A DNA stretch of 64,000 nucleotides from Aurantiacibacter odishensis (GCF_003605195.1 NZ_QYOS01000021.1:1-64000), one strand, 5' to 3'; positions 1 to 10,223 are shown, counted from the first letter of the stretch. Program-made: numbers and translations. The notes: generated from the letters alone by a model not told the origin.

Positions 1-2126
1 TCGGCAGGCGGCATGTTGTGGCCGAGCAGCCTTAGCAGGTCTGCGGCTGCTTCCACCACGTTGGTGCCGGGGCCGTAGATACCCTGCACGCCGGCCTTTT
101 TCAGGATGTCGTAGTCCGTCTGCGGGATTACGCCGCCTGCCACCACCTTGATATCGGCGCGGCCTGCATCCTTCAGGTGTTCGATCAGTTCCGGGATCAG
201 CGTCTTGTGACCGGCGGCCAGCGATGATGCGCCCACGGCGTCCACCTCGTGCTCCAGCGCCATCTTCGCCGTTTCCTCGGGCGTCTGGAACAGCGGGCCG
301 CTGATCACCTCGAACCCCATGTCGGCAAAGGCAGATGCGATCACGTTGGCGCCGCGATCGTGCCCGTCCTGACCCATCTTGGCGACGAGGATACGGGGCT
401 TGTGATCAAGGCGGCGGCCCACGGCCTCCACCCCCTCCACCACCTGCGCGTAACGCGCGTCGCCTTCGTAGGCGCTGGAATAGACGCCCTTCACCGGCGT
501 GGGGATCGTGTCGTAGCGACCGAAGGCCTTCTCCATCGCGGCGGAGATTTCGCCCAGTGTCGCATCGTGGCGCGCGGCTTCCACGGCCAGCGCAAGCAGG
601 TTGTCGTTGCTTCGAGCACCTTCGACCAGCGCCTCGAGCGCCGCCTGGCAAGCGGCTTCGTCGCGGCCTTGGCGCACCTTCTCGATGCGGGCGACCTGCG
701 ATGCGCGGACCTTGTGGTTGTCGATATCGAGCGTATCGATCGGGTCTTCCTCGGCCTTGCGGTACTTGTTGACGCCGACGATCACCGTCTCGCCCTTGTC
801 GACCTTGGCCTGCTTCTCGGCAGCGGCGGATTCGATCGCCGCCTTGGGCGCGCCGCTGGCGACGTAGGCGGTCATGCCGCCAGCCTCGTCGACTTCGGCC
901 AGCAGTTCGCGGGCCTTGTCGGCGATCTGTTTCGTCAGCGCCTCGATATAGTAGCTGCCACCCAGCGGATCGGCGACGTTGCAGATGCCCGTCTCTTCCT
1001 GGATCACGAGCTGCGTGTTGCGCGCGATCCGGGCTGAGAAGTCGGTCGGCAGCGCAATGGCTTCGTCCAGCGCATTGGTGTGCAGCGACTGCGTGCCGCC
1101 CAGCACGGCAGAGAGCGCCTCCAGCGTCGTGCGGATCACGTTGTTGTAGGGGTCCTGCTCCTGCAGCGATACGCCCGAAGTCTGGCAGTGCGTGCGCAGC
1201 ATCTTGGACTTCTCGTTCTTCGCGCCAAGCTCGGTCATCACCTCGTGCCACAGCAGGCGCGCGGCGCGCATCTTGGCGATCTCCATGAAGAAGTTCATGC
1301 CGATGCCCCAGAAGAACGACAGGCGCGGCGCAAAGGCGTCGATATCGAGCCCCGTTTCCATCGCGCGCTTGGCGTATTCCTTGCCGTCGGCAATGGTGAA
1401 GGCGAGTTCCTGCACCGCCGTCGCCCCTGCCTCGTGCATGTGATAGCCGCTGATCGAGATCGAGTTGAAGCGCGGCATGTGCGCAGATGTGTAGGCGATG
1501 ATGTCCGACACGATCCGCATCGATGGCGCTGGCGGATAGATGTAGGTGTTGCGGACCATGAACTCCTTCAGGATGTCGTTCTGGATGGTGCCGCTGAGCT
1601 TTTCCTGGCTGACCCCCTGCCGCTCTGCCGCCACGATGTAAAACGCCATGACCGGGATCACTGCCCCGTTCATGGTCATCGATACGCTCATTTCTTCCAA
1701 TGGGATCTGATCGAACAGGATCTCCATGTCGCGCACGGTATCGATGGCGACACCCGCCTTGCCCACGTCGCCGCGCACGCGCGGGTGATCCGAATCGTAA
1801 CCGCGATGCGTGGCAAGGTCGAAAGCGACCGAGAGGCCTTTCTGACCCATCGCCAGGTTACGGCGATAAAAGGCGTTCGATTCCTCCGCCGTCGAAAAGC
1901 CCGCATACTGCCGGATCGTCCACGGGCGGCCTGTGTACATGCTGGCATAGGGCCCGCGCGTATAAGGCGCGAAACCGGGCAGGCCAGGGTCCAGTCCCTC
2001 CGCATCGTGCGCCGTGTACAGCGGCTGCACGTCGATCCCCTCAGGCGTGTGCCACGTCAGGTCGCGGCCCGCGACTTCCTTGTCGGCCTTTGCTTGCCAG
2101 TCGGATTTGGAAATATCGTCACTCAT
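1..2126 (-). CDS. scpA: Methylmalonyl-CoA mutase, catalytic subunit (partial, C-terminus off window)
   Basis: Adenosylcobalamin-dependent isomerase that converts methylmalonyl-CoA to succinyl-CoA, the last step of propionyl-CoA breakdown; cytoplasmic. 708 codons are visible from an ATG at 2126 and the frame is still open at base 1; the family is usually 710-720 residues, so only a few residues are missing. The N-terminal TIM-barrel substrate domain contains the typical [10 protein letters not shown] and [12 protein letters not shown] stretches. The C-terminal B12-binding domain carries the DGHDRG motif with the cobalt-ligating histidine near residue 587. It is a single-chain type, not the alpha/beta heterodimer. 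The next gene upstream (b561-YceI) is on the same strand but unrelated. Confidence 0.97.
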   Translation of the reverse strand, partial: MSDDISKSDWQAKADKEVAGRDLTWHTPEGIDVQPLYTAHDAEGLDPGLPGFAPYTRGPYASMYTGRPWTIRQYAGFSTAEESNAFYRRNLAMGQKGLSVAFDLATHRGYDSDHPRVRGDVGKAGVAIDTVRDMEILFDQIPLEEMSVSMTMNGAVIPVMAFYIVAAERQGVSQEKLSGTIQNDILKEFMVRNTYIYPPAPSMRIVSDIIAYTSAHMPRFNSISISGYHMHEAGATAVQELAFTIADGKEYAKRAMETGLDIDAFAPRLSFFWGIGMNFFMEIAKMRAARLLWHEVMTELGAKNEKSKMLRTHCQTSGVSLQEQDPYNNVIRTTLEALSAVLGGTQSLHTNALDEAIALPTDFSARIARNTQLVIQEETGICNVADPLGGSYYIEALTKQIADKARELLAEVDEAGGMTAYVASGAPKAAIESAAAEKQAKVDKGETVIVGVNKYRKAEEDPIDTLDIDNHKVRASQVARIEKVRQGRDEAACQAALEALVEGARSNDNLLALAVEAARHDATLGEISAAMEKAFGRYDTIPTPVKGVYSSAYEGDARYAQVVEGVEAVGRRLDHKPRILVAKMGQDGHDRGANVIASAFADMGFEVISGPLFQTPEETAKMALEHEVDAVGASSLAAGHKTLIPELIEHLKDAGRADIKVVAGGVIPQTDYDILKKAGVQGIYGPGTNVVEAAADLLRLLGHNMPPA

Positions 2127-2175
2127 GAAACCAGTCTCATACAGACGCGGGGCATTGTTTCAACGCGGCGCGGCA

Positions 2176-3459
2176 TCAAGAAGTTGCATCGAATGCAAAA
2201 GTGACCTGCACGGACCCTGCGAGGTTCTCCGCGCTGGTGCCCGTGCCGACCGAGAATGCGTTGCGATCGATAGTCGCGCTGCCTTGCACGGAACGGCGGT
2301 TGCCGCTGCCCTGAAGCGTGAAGGTGATGCGCTGCGAACGACTGATTCCCTTAAGCGACAAGGTCCCGTCAGCTTCGTAGCGGTTGCCCGACACCCGGCG
2401 TACGGCCGTGCTGCGCCACACGCCCTGCGGGAATGACGCGGTATCGAAGAAATCCCCGCCGCGCAGCATGTTGTCCTGCGTCGCGTCGCCGAGACTAGCA
2501 CTGGCGAGGTCGACGCGGATGGTGATCTGAGCGCTCTGCGGCGCCTCGGGGTCCATCACGATATTACCGGACCACTTACCAAAGCTGCCGTTCAGGGCCG
2601 CGCCCGAGTTCGTGGCGGTGAACCGCAGTGATCCGCCAGGCTGGATGGTCCAGTTCGGCGGCGGTCCTGAAGGTTCTTGCGCGGCCGCTTCCGGTTCCGC
2701 TTCCGCCTCCTCTACATCTTGCGCCTGCGTCGTCTCCTCTTCGATGGGTGCTTCGGCTTCGCTTTCATCATCGGCCACTTCGCCGGGCAATTCCTCCAAG
2801 GCTCCGGCATCGGCCTGCGCCACTTCGGCCTGATCCGGCGTGGCGGTATCCTCCGGCGTATCGCCGCCGACCGAAAACAGCGTGATCAGGCCCACGGCAA
2901 CAACGGCGCCGCCGGTGCCCAGCGCCCGGTCGGCTTTGCCGTCGAACGTCATGCGCGCCAGCAGGTCGTCGTGAAGCAGGAAGTGATGGCGAAAGGCACC
3001 CGCCACGTGCAGCACGAACAGCGCCACGCCGCCCCAGGCAAGCCATTCGTGCGCGCCTTTCGCCAGGTCGTTCAATCCCTCGCTCAGCGGCAGATGTGGC
3101 AGGGGCACCACGCCATACAGGATAGTCGGCACATCCAGCGGATCGGTCGATACCAGAGCCCAGCCCGTTAGCGGCATGGCGATCATGAAGACATAAAAAC
3201 CCACATGGACCGCGCTCGCGAGAACGCCGGTCGCGCCGCCCTCCAACGAGGCTGGCCTGGGGTGGGTGAAGCGCCAACCCAGACGCACCAGACTGAGCGC
3301 GAGGATGGTGATGCCGATGCTCTTGTGCAGCTGGTATTCGGCAAAGCCGCTGGCATCTTTCGGCATGGCAAAGCCCAGCGCGATCTCGCCCGCCAGCAGC
3401 AAGGCGATCAGCCAGTGCAGTATGATCGCACCGGTAGAGTATCGTTCAACAGCCTGCAC
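2176..3459 (-). CDS. Cytochrome b561 / YceI-domain fusion protein
   Basis: Residues about 5-185 form a four-helix cytochrome b561 domain (ILHW, QLHKS, GAHEW and VLHVAG supply candidate haem-ligating histidines). About 70 very acidic, Ala/Glu-rich residues follow, then a YceI-like lipocalin domain (about 270-427) ending in VTFAFDATS. Cytochrome b561 proteins pass electrons across the inner membrane, and YceI domains bind isoprenoid quinones in the periplasm; in E. coli they are separate neighbours, so a quinone-linked redox role is inferred. I chose the GTG at 3459 because a GGGAG ribosome-binding site lies 6 nt upstream; an in-frame start at 3513 would add 18 residues that look unlike this family's N-terminus. 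Confidence 0.88.
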   Translation of the reverse strand: MQAVERYSTGAIILHWLIALLLAGEIALGFAMPKDASGFAEYQLHKSIGITILALSLVRLGWRFTHPRPASLEGGATGVLASAVHVGFYVFMIAMPLTGWALVSTDPLDVPTILYGVVPLPHLPLSEGLNDLAKGAHEWLAWGGVALFVLHVAGAFRHHFLLHDDLLARMTFDGKADRALGTGGAVVAVGLITLFSVGGDTPEDTATPDQAEVAQADAGALEELPGEVADDESEAEAPIEEETTQAQDVEEAEAEPEAAAQEPSGPPPNWTIQPGGSLRFTATNSGAALNGSFGKWSGNIVMDPEAPQSAQITIRVDLASASLGDATQDNMLRGGDFFDTASFPQGVWRSTAVRRVSGNRYEADGTLSLKGISRSQRITFTLQGSGNRRSVQGSATIDRNAFSVGTGTSAENLAGSVQVTFAFDATS

Positions 3460-3598
3460 TACAGTCTCCCATCTTGGCCGCCCCACTCTTGCCGATCCGG
3501 CCATCCCGATCAATCCACCGTGAAAGGAAGTCCTTTCCTACGCAGTTCGACCGGGTGCAGGCCCACCGGCGACTCAAACAGCCAACGGAATCAGATAC

Positions 3599-4012
3599 AT
3601 GGCCATAATCGAATCGCTCATCGGCCCCATTGCCTCGATCATCGACAAGGTGATCCCCGACAAGGAAGCGCGAGAGCGAGCCAAGATCGAACTCATCAAG
3701 CTCGAAGGCACGCAGGAGATGCAGCAGATCGAGGCGCGCCTTTCCGCCATCGTGGCAGAAGCCAGTTCCAGCGACCCGTGGACAAGCCGCGCCCGGCCAA
3801 GCTTCCTCTATGTCATGTACATCCTGCTGCTCACCGCTCTGCCGATGGGCGTGCTTTCGGCTTTTTCCCCCATCACGGCTCGGGAAATCGCGCAGGGCAT
3901 GAATGCCTATCTCGGCGGGCTGCCCGAACCGCTCTACGCACTCTTCGGCACCGGCTACCTCGGCTACACAGCCGCCCGCCAGTGGGGCAAGGTGAAGGGC
4001 GTGGAGAAGTAG
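3599..4012 (+). CDS. GTA-type holin, 3-TM family
   Basis: 137 residues. The N-terminal half is amphipathic and charged (IDKVIPDKEARERAKIE), followed by the DPWTSRARPSFLYVMY entry into a hydrophobic segment, then two more hydrophobic stretches. This matches the GTA_holin_3TM family, which makes the membrane lesion that lets endolysin out in gene transfer agents and some alphaproteobacterial phages. No capsid, terminase, portal or endolysin gene lies nearby, so it is either an orphan holin recruited by a GTA encoded elsewhere or a housekeeping membrane protein. It is followed by aroQ on the same strand after 71 bp. Confidence 0.8.
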   Translation: MAIIESLIGPIASIIDKVIPDKEARERAKIELIKLEGTQEMQQIEARLSAIVAEASSSDPWTSRARPSFLYVMYILLLTALPMGVLSAFSPITAREIAQGMNAYLGGLPEPLYALFGTGYLGYTAARQWGKVKGVEK

Positions 4013-4083
4013 ACCGGCTTTCCTGCCGCTTTCGTGCAATCAGCCCTTGGCCCGCCCCCGTCCAAGCGTCTAAGGGCTGATGC

Positions 4084-4518
4084 ATGACTGATACCATTTA
4101 CGTACTCAACGGACCGAACCTCAACCTCCTTGGCGTGCGCGAGCCCGACATCTACGGGGCCGATACGCTGGACGATATCGCCTCCCGCCTCGAGGACCGC
4201 GCCAAGCCGCTGGGCATCGAGATCGACATGCGCCAGTCCAATCACGAGGGCCACCTGTGCGACTGGATGCAGGAAGCCCAGACCGAGGGCGCGAAGGCCA
4301 TCATCCTGAATGCAGGCGCTCTCACCCACACTTCCCTGGCGATCTACGACACGATCAAGGGCATCAAGACCCCGGTGATCGAAGTGCATATCTCCAATCC
4401 CGCCGCGCGCGAGGCCTATCGCCACAAGAGCTATGTCGGCATGGCCGCCCTCGGCTCCATCGCCGGCTTCGGTGCGTATGGATACGAGCTGGCGCTGGAT
4501 GCCGCTTCCAAGCTTTAA
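4084..4518 (+). CDS. aroQ: 3-dehydroquinate dehydratase, type II
   Basis: 144 residues, the normal size for the dodecameric type II enzyme that dehydrates 3-dehydroquinate to 3-dehydroshikimate in the shikimate pathway. The N-terminus reads VLNGPNLNLLGVREPDIYG, with the catalytic tyrosine in the flexible lid. RQSNHEG and the EVHISNP loop supply the His/Asn substrate-binding residues. It lies directly upstream of accB and accC in the same direction, a gene order common in alphaproteobacteria. The start ATG at 4084 gives the expected N-terminus. Confidence 0.97.
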   Translation: MTDTIYVLNGPNLNLLGVREPDIYGADTLDDIASRLEDRAKPLGIEIDMRQSNHEGHLCDWMQEAQTEGAKAIILNAGALTHTSLAIYDTIKGIKTPVIEVHISNPAAREAYRHKSYVGMAALGSIAGFGAYGYELALDAASKL

Positions 4519-4600
4519 CAAATCTGTCAGACTTGCCTTGCGGCGCGACTAGGGTTAGCGCCGTGGCAATCCAGACAACGGTCGCAGAAACGGGGATTAC

Positions 4601-5104
4601 ATGCCTGAACGCAAGGGCGACGCCGCCCGCAAGGGTGGACTTAACGTAGACACCGCGCTGGTGCGCGAACTGGCCGATATCCTGGCCGAAACCGGCCTTA
4701 CAGAAATCGAGGTTGAGGACGACGACCGCAAGATCCGAGTCTCGCGCGCCGCAATTGCTGCTCCCGCAGCAGCCGCACCCTCACCGGTATCCGTGGCGGC
4801 TCCCCCTCCGGTTCCTGCGGAACAGCCCGCAGCCGGTGGCGCTGCCACAGAAGCGGCTCCGGTCGACATGGCCAACGCCGTGAAATCGCCGATGGTTGGC
4901 ACCGCCTACCTCGCACCCGATCCCGGTTCGGCCAATTACGTCAGTGTCGGCGACAGTGTGAAGAAGGGCGACACCCTGCTGATTGTTGAAGCCATGAAAG
5001 TGATGAACCCGATCACTGCGCCCAAGGATGGCACGGTGAAGGACCTGATGATCGGCAACGGCGAACCGGTGGAATTCGACCAGCCGCTCGTCATCGTTGC
5101 ATAA
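4601..5104 (+). CDS. accB: Acetyl-CoA carboxylase biotin carboxyl carrier protein
   Basis: 167 residues. The N-terminal region ([20 protein letters not shown]) is typical of AccB; an Ala/Pro-rich flexible linker of about 60 residues follows, then a biotinyl domain with EAMKVMNPI, where the biotin-accepting lysine is residue 133. It carries carboxybiotin between biotin carboxylase and carboxyltransferase in the first committed step of fatty-acid synthesis. accC starts 14 bp downstream, so the two are almost certainly co-transcribed and probably also with aroQ. Confidence 0.96.
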   Translation: MPERKGDAARKGGLNVDTALVRELADILAETGLTEIEVEDDDRKIRVSRAAIAAPAAAAPSPVSVAAPPPVPAEQPAAGGAATEAAPVDMANAVKSPMVGTAYLAPDPGSANYVSVGDSVKKGDTLLIVEAMKVMNPITAPKDGTVKDLMIGNGEPVEFDQPLVIVA

Positions 5105-5118
5105 GGGGGCGCTGGGCA

Positions 5119-6477
5119 ATGGGCATCTCCCGCATCCTGATCGCCAACCGGGGCGAAATCGCGCTGCGCATCCACCGCGCCGCGCACGAAATGGGTATTG
5201 AGACGGTGGCGGTGCACTCCACCGCCGATGCCGATGCCATGCACGTGCGCCTCGCCGATGCGGCCGTGTGCATCGGTCCGCCCTCGGCCACGGATAGCTA
5301 TCTGAACCACGCCGCGATCATTTCCGCTGCCGAGATCACCGGGGCGGACGCCATCCATCCCGGCTATGGCTTCCTGTCGGAGAATGCCAAGTTCGCCGAC
5401 ATCGTGGAAGCGCACGACATCGCCTGGATCGGGCCGAAGCCCGAACATATCCGCACCATGGGCGACAAGGTGCAGGCGAAGAAAACCGCCGGTGCCCTGG
5501 GTCTGCCGCTCGTTCCCGGCAGCGATGGTGCCGTCTCCGACTTCGACGAGATGCGCCGCGTCGCCAAGGAGATTGGCTACCCCGTGCTGGCCAAGGCTGC
5601 TGCCGGCGGCGGCGGTCGCGGGATGAAGGTGGTTCCCAGCGAGGACCAGCTCGAAGGTCTGGTGAAGCAGGCGATGAACGAAGCCAAGGCCGCGTTCGGC
5701 GACGACACCATGTACCTCGAGAAATACCTCGGCAATCCGCGCCATATCGAATTCCAGGTGTTCGGCGACGGGCGCGGCAACGCCATCCATCTGGGTGAAC
5801 GCGATTGCAGCCTGCAGCGCCGCCACCAGAAGGTTTTCGAGGAAGCCCCCTCCCCCGTCATCACGCATGAAGAGCGGATGCGCATGGGCGGAATCGTGGC
5901 GGACGCGATGGCGGCGATGCAATATCGCGGCGCGGGCACGATCGAATTCCTGTGGGAGAACGGCGAGTTCTATTTCATCGAGATGAACACCCGCCTGCAG
6001 GTGGAGCATCCCGTGACCGAGGCAATCACCGGCGTCGACCTGGTGCGCGAACAGATCCGCATTGCCGACGGCAAGGATCTGTCGGTCAAACAGGAAGACA
6101 TCGCTTTCACCGGCCACGCGATCGAATGCCGCATCAATGCGGAGGACCCGTTTACCTTCGCGCCCAGCCCCGGCAAGATCGATTATTACCACGCGGCGGG
6201 TGGCATGCACGTTCGCGTCGATAGCGGTCTCTACGCGGGCTATACCATCCCGCCCTATTACGATTCCATGATCGCCAAGCTGATCGTCTACGGTCGCACC
6301 CGCGAAGGGTGCCTGATGCGCTTGCGCCGTGCGCTCGAAGAAATGGTGATCTCTGGCGTGAAGACCTCGATCCCGCTGCACCAGGAACTGGTGAAGCAGC
6401 CAGACGTCATCAGCGGCGATTATACGATCAAGTGGCTCGAGGAATGGCTTGCCGAACGAGAGGCCGCCGCAGACTAG
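5119..6477 (+). CDS. accC: Acetyl-CoA carboxylase biotin carboxylase subunit
   Basis: 452 residues, full length for AccC. It carboxylates the biotin on AccB using ATP and bicarbonate. The N-terminal domain opens with [13 protein letters not shown]. The ATP-grasp domain has the glycine-rich loop [12 protein letters not shown], and the conserved [15 protein letters not shown] segment holds metal- and bicarbonate-binding residues. Part of the aroQ-accB-accC cluster. Long open frames antisense to this gene (for example 4936-6381, minus) are codon-bias shadows. Confidence 0.97.
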   Translation: MGISRILIANRGEIALRIHRAAHEMGIETVAVHSTADADAMHVRLADAAVCIGPPSATDSYLNHAAIISAAEITGADAIHPGYGFLSENAKFADIVEAHDIAWIGPKPEHIRTMGDKVQAKKTAGALGLPLVPGSDGAVSDFDEMRRVAKEIGYPVLAKAAAGGGGRGMKVVPSEDQLEGLVKQAMNEAKAAFGDDTMYLEKYLGNPRHIEFQVFGDGRGNAIHLGERDCSLQRRHQKVFEEAPSPVITHEERMRMGGIVADAMAAMQYRGAGTIEFLWENGEFYFIEMNTRLQVEHPVTEAITGVDLVREQIRIADGKDLSVKQEDIAFTGHAIECRINAEDPFTFAPSPGKIDYYHAAGGMHVRVDSGLYAGYTIPPYYDSMIAKLIVYGRTREGCLMRLRRALEEMVISGVKTSIPLHQELVKQPDVISGDYTIKWLEEWLAEREAAAD

Positions 6478-6518
6478 GTCTGCCCTTCAGACCCGCCCTG
6501 TCAACCGGAGTGCCACCC

Positions 6519-8450
6519 TTGCGTTGGATCACCGTCCCACTCGCCCTTTTCTCACTCTCCGGTCCCGCGCTGGCGCAAGACGTTGCCGAGCAGGCGGTGG
6601 AGAAACCCGTCGCAGTTGTGGCTGACGGCATTCCCCCGATCCCGCAATCTCTGGCGGACGAGACGCGTCCCTATTTCGAATACCGTACTGCGGGCTTCAT
6701 CGGGTGGAATGCAGCCGATCGTTCGATGCTCGTGCAGACGCGCTTCGCCGACACCGCGCAGGTCCACCGCGTGGCCTCGCCGGGTGCAGCCCGCATGCAG
6801 ATGACCTTCGAGGAAGAGCCGGTCGGCGGGGCCAGCTATTCACCCGATGGCAGCGTCCTGCTGATCTCCAAGGATATCGGCGGCAACGAGTTCGACCAGA
6901 TTTTTCGCTACGAGAACGGCCGACTTGTCTTGCTGACGGATGGTACGAGCCGCAACGGACTTGGCGCGTGGAGCAACGACGGTTCGCTCGTAAGCTTCAG
7001 CTCCACCCAGCGTAACGGGCGCGACACCGACCTCTATGTGATGGATCCGCGCGACGCCTCGACCACGCGGATGCTGGCGGAGCGACAGGGTGGCGGCTGG
7101 TTCGCCGTCGACTTCACGCCCGACGACAGCGCCCTGTTGGTCATCAACTATATTTCCGTGCAGAACATGGAACTGTACCTGATCGACCTCGCCACCGGCG
7201 CGGAGACACGCATAACCGATCCTGACAACCCGATTGCCTTCAGCGGGATCCAGTATGCGGCGGATGGCCGCCTCTGGGTCTCGACAGACCAAGGTTCGGA
7301 TTTCAAGCGACTGGGCACGCTCGATCCCGCCACCGGCGCCTTCACGCCGGTGATCGAGGAGGAATGGGATATTGCCGGTTTCGACATTTCCGAGGAAGGT
7401 AGCTTCATCGCCTACGAGGTGAATGCGGCGGGCCGCTCGCAGCTAAAAATTTACGACGTGGCAAACGGTGAGACTCGCACCGCTGATCTTCCGCCCGGCG
7501 TTATCGGTGGGTTCGAAATCGCGCCCTGGGGCGAGATCGGTTTCACCTTCAGTTCCAACCAGGCATCATCAGATGCCTACAGTCTCGACCCCGAAACGCT
7601 CGAATTGACCCGCTGGACCACCAGCGAAACCGGCGGGCTCGATCCCACTGATAATGTGCTCCCCGAACTGGTCGAAATCGAGAGCTTCGATGGCGAGCCC
7701 ATGTCCGGCTTCCTCTACCGCCCGGACCCGGCGCGCTTCCCCGGCCCGCGCCCGTTGATCGTCGACATACACGGCGGCCCCGAGGGCCAGTCTACGGCGA
7801 GTTTCCAGGGACGCGCCAATTACCTCCTCAACGAGTGGGGCGTGGCGATCTTCGAACCGAACGTGCGCGGCTCCACCGGTTATGGCAAGCGCTTCGTTAG
7901 CCTCGATAACGGCCCCTTCCAGCGCGAAGATTCGGTGCTTGATATCGGCGCATTTCTCGATGTTCTGGAGGTCGACACCGCCATCGATGAAGGCCGCATG
8001 ATGGTGACCGGCGGCAGCTACGGCGGCTACATGTGCTACGCCAGCGCCCTGCGCTATGGCGACCGTTTCGATGCCGCCGCATGCGTAGTGGCCATCTCCA
8101 ACTTCGTGACCTTCCTCGAAAATACCGAGGATTACCGCCGGGATCTTCGCCGTGTGGAATACGGTGACGAGCGCGATCCGGAGCAGCGCGCCAAGCTGAT
8201 CGAGATCAGCCCGCTTACCCGCATCGACGAACTCGACATTCCGCTGCTGGTGGCGACAGGTGCCAACGATCCGCGCGTGCCCGCGTCCGAAGCCGATCAG
8301 GTTATCGAGGCCGTGCGAGCGAACGGCAGGGAAGCGTGGCACTTCTTGGCCGAAAACGAAGGCCACGGTTTTGCGCGCAAGGAGAACGCCGATTACTACT
8401 ACTGGACGTTCCTGACTTTCGTGCGCCAAAACCTGCTCGGCAACGACTGA
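6519..8450 (+). CDS. S9 family prolyl oligopeptidase-like serine peptidase, exported
   Basis: 643 residues from a TTG at 6519, chosen because GGAG at 6507-6510 lies 8 nt upstream and the product then begins with a clean signal peptide cleaved near GPALAQ. The middle is a beta-propeller built from WD40-like/TolB-like blades (SYSPDGSVLLISKD and similar). The C-terminal alpha/beta-hydrolase domain has the nucleophile motif GGSYGGYM, the acid region GANDPRVP and the histidine in NEGHGF. These peptidases trim short, often proline-containing peptides in the periplasm. Monocistronic or paired with the antiporter 19 bp downstream. Confidence 0.92.
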   Translation: MRWITVPLALFSLSGPALAQDVAEQAVEKPVAVVADGIPPIPQSLADETRPYFEYRTAGFIGWNAADRSMLVQTRFADTAQVHRVASPGAARMQMTFEEEPVGGASYSPDGSVLLISKDIGGNEFDQIFRYENGRLVLLTDGTSRNGLGAWSNDGSLVSFSSTQRNGRDTDLYVMDPRDASTTRMLAERQGGGWFAVDFTPDDSALLVINYISVQNMELYLIDLATGAETRITDPDNPIAFSGIQYAADGRLWVSTDQGSDFKRLGTLDPATGAFTPVIEEEWDIAGFDISEEGSFIAYEVNAAGRSQLKIYDVANGETRTADLPPGVIGGFEIAPWGEIGFTFSSNQASSDAYSLDPETLELTRWTTSETGGLDPTDNVLPELVEIESFDGEPMSGFLYRPDPARFPGPRPLIVDIHGGPEGQSTASFQGRANYLLNEWGVAIFEPNVRGSTGYGKRFVSLDNGPFQREDSVLDIGAFLDVLEVDTAIDEGRMMVTGGSYGGYMCYASALRYGDRFDAAACVVAISNFVTFLENTEDYRRDLRRVEYGDERDPEQRAKLIEISPLTRIDELDIPLLVATGANDPRVPASEADQVIEAVRANGREAWHFLAENEGHGFARKENADYYYWTFLTFVRQNLLGND

Positions 8451-8469
8451 GTTATTCAAGAAAGCCCCG

Positions 8470-9474
8470 ATGCCCAACATTACCGATATCGGAATCCTGC
8501 TCGCAGGCCTTATCTTGCTGATGATCGGCGGCGACGTCATGGTCCGCGGCGCAGTCGGCATTGCCGAGCGTTTGCGCCTGTCGCCGATGCTGATCGGGTT
8601 GGTGGTGGTGGGCCTCGGCACATCCAGCCCGGAACTGGCGGCCAGCGTCCAGGCTGCGCTTGCCGGATCGCCGGGCCTGGCAATCGGCAATATCGTCGGC
8701 TCGAACCTTGCCAACCTGCTGCTGGTGCTGGGTGCCGCCGCGCTAATCGCGCCGATGGCGGTAGACCGGTCAGCATTGTGGCGCGATGGCGGCGTAGGAC
8801 TTGCCGCGTCCCTGGCGCTCGTGGCTGCCAGCTTCACGCTGGGGCTGGACCGGATCGCAGCCTTCACCTTCCTCATCGGACTGATCGCCTACATCTGGTA
8901 TGCTTACCAGCAAGAGAGGCTTGCGCCCGTAGATCAACCCTACGATCACACGGCCGCGTTCGACAGGGCTGCGGCCTCGGAAGGCTTCGACCCCGCTCTG
9001 CACCCGCACGACGAACCTGCACAAAGCCTCGGGAAGGCGCTGGCGTTCTTCATCATCGGCCTCGGCCTGATCGTTGGCGGCGGCACCCTGCTGGTGAACG
9101 GCGCGGTGTCGATAGCCTCTGCCATGGGGGTGAGCGAGGAAGTGATCGGCCTCACTATCGTCGCCATCGGCACGTCCGCACCTGAACTGGTGACATCGGT
9201 CATCGCTGCATTCCGCGGGCAAAGCGATATTGCGCTGGGCAACGTGCTCGGCTCCAATATCTACAACATCCTGTTTATCGGCGGCGTGACGGGTCTGGTC
9301 GCACCCGGCCCGATCCCTGTAAAGATCATCGAATTCGACTTGCCACTCGCGACACTGGCGGCCTTCGTGGTCATGGTCTTCGCCTTCACCGGCGGGCGCC
9401 TTTCACGGCGCGAGGGCGGCGTTTTGCTGGCGGCTTACATAGCCTACACGCTCTTCACGGCTGATCTGATCTAG
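8470..9474 (+). CDS. Calcium/sodium antiporter, CaCA (YrbG-like) family
   Basis: 334 residues with about ten transmembrane segments in two inverted halves. Each half has the alpha-repeat signature of K+-independent Ca2+/Na+ exchangers: GLGTSSPELAASV with GNIVGSNLANLLLVLG in the first, and AIGTSAPELVTSV with GNVLGSNIYNILFI in the second. The acidic loop between the halves (TAAFDRAAASEGFDPALHP) is cytoplasmic by family topology. It exports Ca2+ across the inner membrane using the Na+ gradient. It begins 19 bp after the peptidase stop. Confidence 0.93.
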   Translation: MPNITDIGILLAGLILLMIGGDVMVRGAVGIAERLRLSPMLIGLVVVGLGTSSPELAASVQAALAGSPGLAIGNIVGSNLANLLLVLGAAALIAPMAVDRSALWRDGGVGLAASLALVAASFTLGLDRIAAFTFLIGLIAYIWYAYQQERLAPVDQPYDHTAAFDRAAASEGFDPALHPHDEPAQSLGKALAFFIIGLGLIVGGGTLLVNGAVSIASAMGVSEEVIGLTIVAIGTSAPELVTSVIAAFRGQSDIALGNVLGSNIYNILFIGGVTGLVAPGPIPVKIIEFDLPLATLAAFVVMVFAFTGGRLSRREGGVLLAAYIAYTLFTADLI

Positions 9475-9544
9475 GCCAGCGACATCGCGGCACGTTGAAA
9501 GATGGCCGCTTCAGCTTCGAGTGTAGCGGCTGACCGCAGCGGCG

Positions 9545-10012
9545 TCAGTCTTCCAGCGGAACGCCCGGCATGTGCTTGGAAGTGCGGATGGTGAGCGAGG
9601 TCTTTACGCTCGCCACGTTGGGAGCGGGCGTCAGCTTGCTGGTGAGAAACTCCTGGAAGCTCTGCAGGTCCTTGCTGACGATCTTCAGGATGAAATCGAT
9701 TTCGCCGTTCAGCATGTGGCACTCGCGCACTTCGTCCAGCTTGGCGATGTGATCCTCGAATGCCTTGAGATCCTCTTCCGCCTGGCTGCGAAGCGAAACC
9801 ATGGCGAACACGGTGATCGCGAAACCCAGTTTCGAAGCGTCGAGATCAGCGTGATACCCGCGGATCACGCCCTCTTCTTCCAGGGTTCGCACGCGGCGCA
9901 GGCACGGTGGTGCGGTGAGACCGACGCGGCGTGCAAGATCGACGTTCGTCACGCGCCCCTCTGCCTGCAATTCCGCCAGCAGGCGGCGATCGATCTTGTC
10001 GAGTGTGGACAT
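9545..10012 (-). CDS. Lrp/AsnC family transcriptional regulator
   Basis: 155 residues. The N-terminal winged helix-turn-helix (LDKIDRRLLAELQAEGRVTNVDLARRVGL) is followed by a RAM ligand-binding domain (AFEDHIAKLDEVRECHMLNGEIDFILKI). Members sense amino acids and usually repress their own gene and activate or repress neighbours. The 211 bp between this gene and the divergent histidine kinase at 10224 would hold both promoters. The target cannot be told from sequence. Confidence 0.93.
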   Translation of the reverse strand: MSTLDKIDRRLLAELQAEGRVTNVDLARRVGLTAPPCLRRVRTLEEEGVIRGYHADLDASKLGFAITVFAMVSLRSQAEEDLKAFEDHIAKLDEVRECHMLNGEIDFILKIVSKDLQSFQEFLTSKLTPAPNVASVKTSLTIRTSKHMPGVPLED

Positions 10013-10223
10013 GCAAAAGCCCCCTAGCCCTTTTCCGCAATCTCTAACGTGGACCGCGCAACATCTACCACGCCGGAACGCATCCCTGCAAAATAAAGTT
10101 CCTTATGATGGCAATTGTCCCCTTTTGCAACGCATCGGTCCTTAACCATGCTTGCCTGTCGGGACCCGGCTATTGCGAAACTTGGTGATTTTTTAACCTC
10201 GTTTTCAGTCGGAGCCCGCCCTA
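10013..10223. promoter_or_regulatory. Divergent promoter region, lrp-like gene / histidine kinase
   Basis: 211 bp between two divergent genes, noticeably AT-richer than the flanks near 10090-10200 (for example ATTTTTTAACC at 10188-10198). I see no clean sigma-70 box and no Lrp consensus that I would assert. Assigned as the shared regulatory region by position only. Confidence 0.4.

Noticed and set aside
406-1251. Long minus-strand frame inside the methylmalonyl-CoA mutase region, and plus-strand frames 249-1037, 1080-2204 opposite it
   Set aside because: The same DNA encodes the mutase in another frame with full family similarity; the others are Arg/His/Pro-rich shadows of GC-rich codon usage.
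3599-4012. Prophage suggested by the holin
   Set aside because: Neighbours are housekeeping genes; no capsid, tail, terminase, lysin or integrase within reach.
4936-6381. 481-codon minus-strand frame antisense to accC
   Set aside because: accC is unmistakable on the plus strand; the antisense translation has no domain and is composition-driven.
7569-8876. 435-codon minus-strand frame across the S9 peptidase and antiporter
   Set aside because: It spans two recognised plus-strand genes, with no family motifs.
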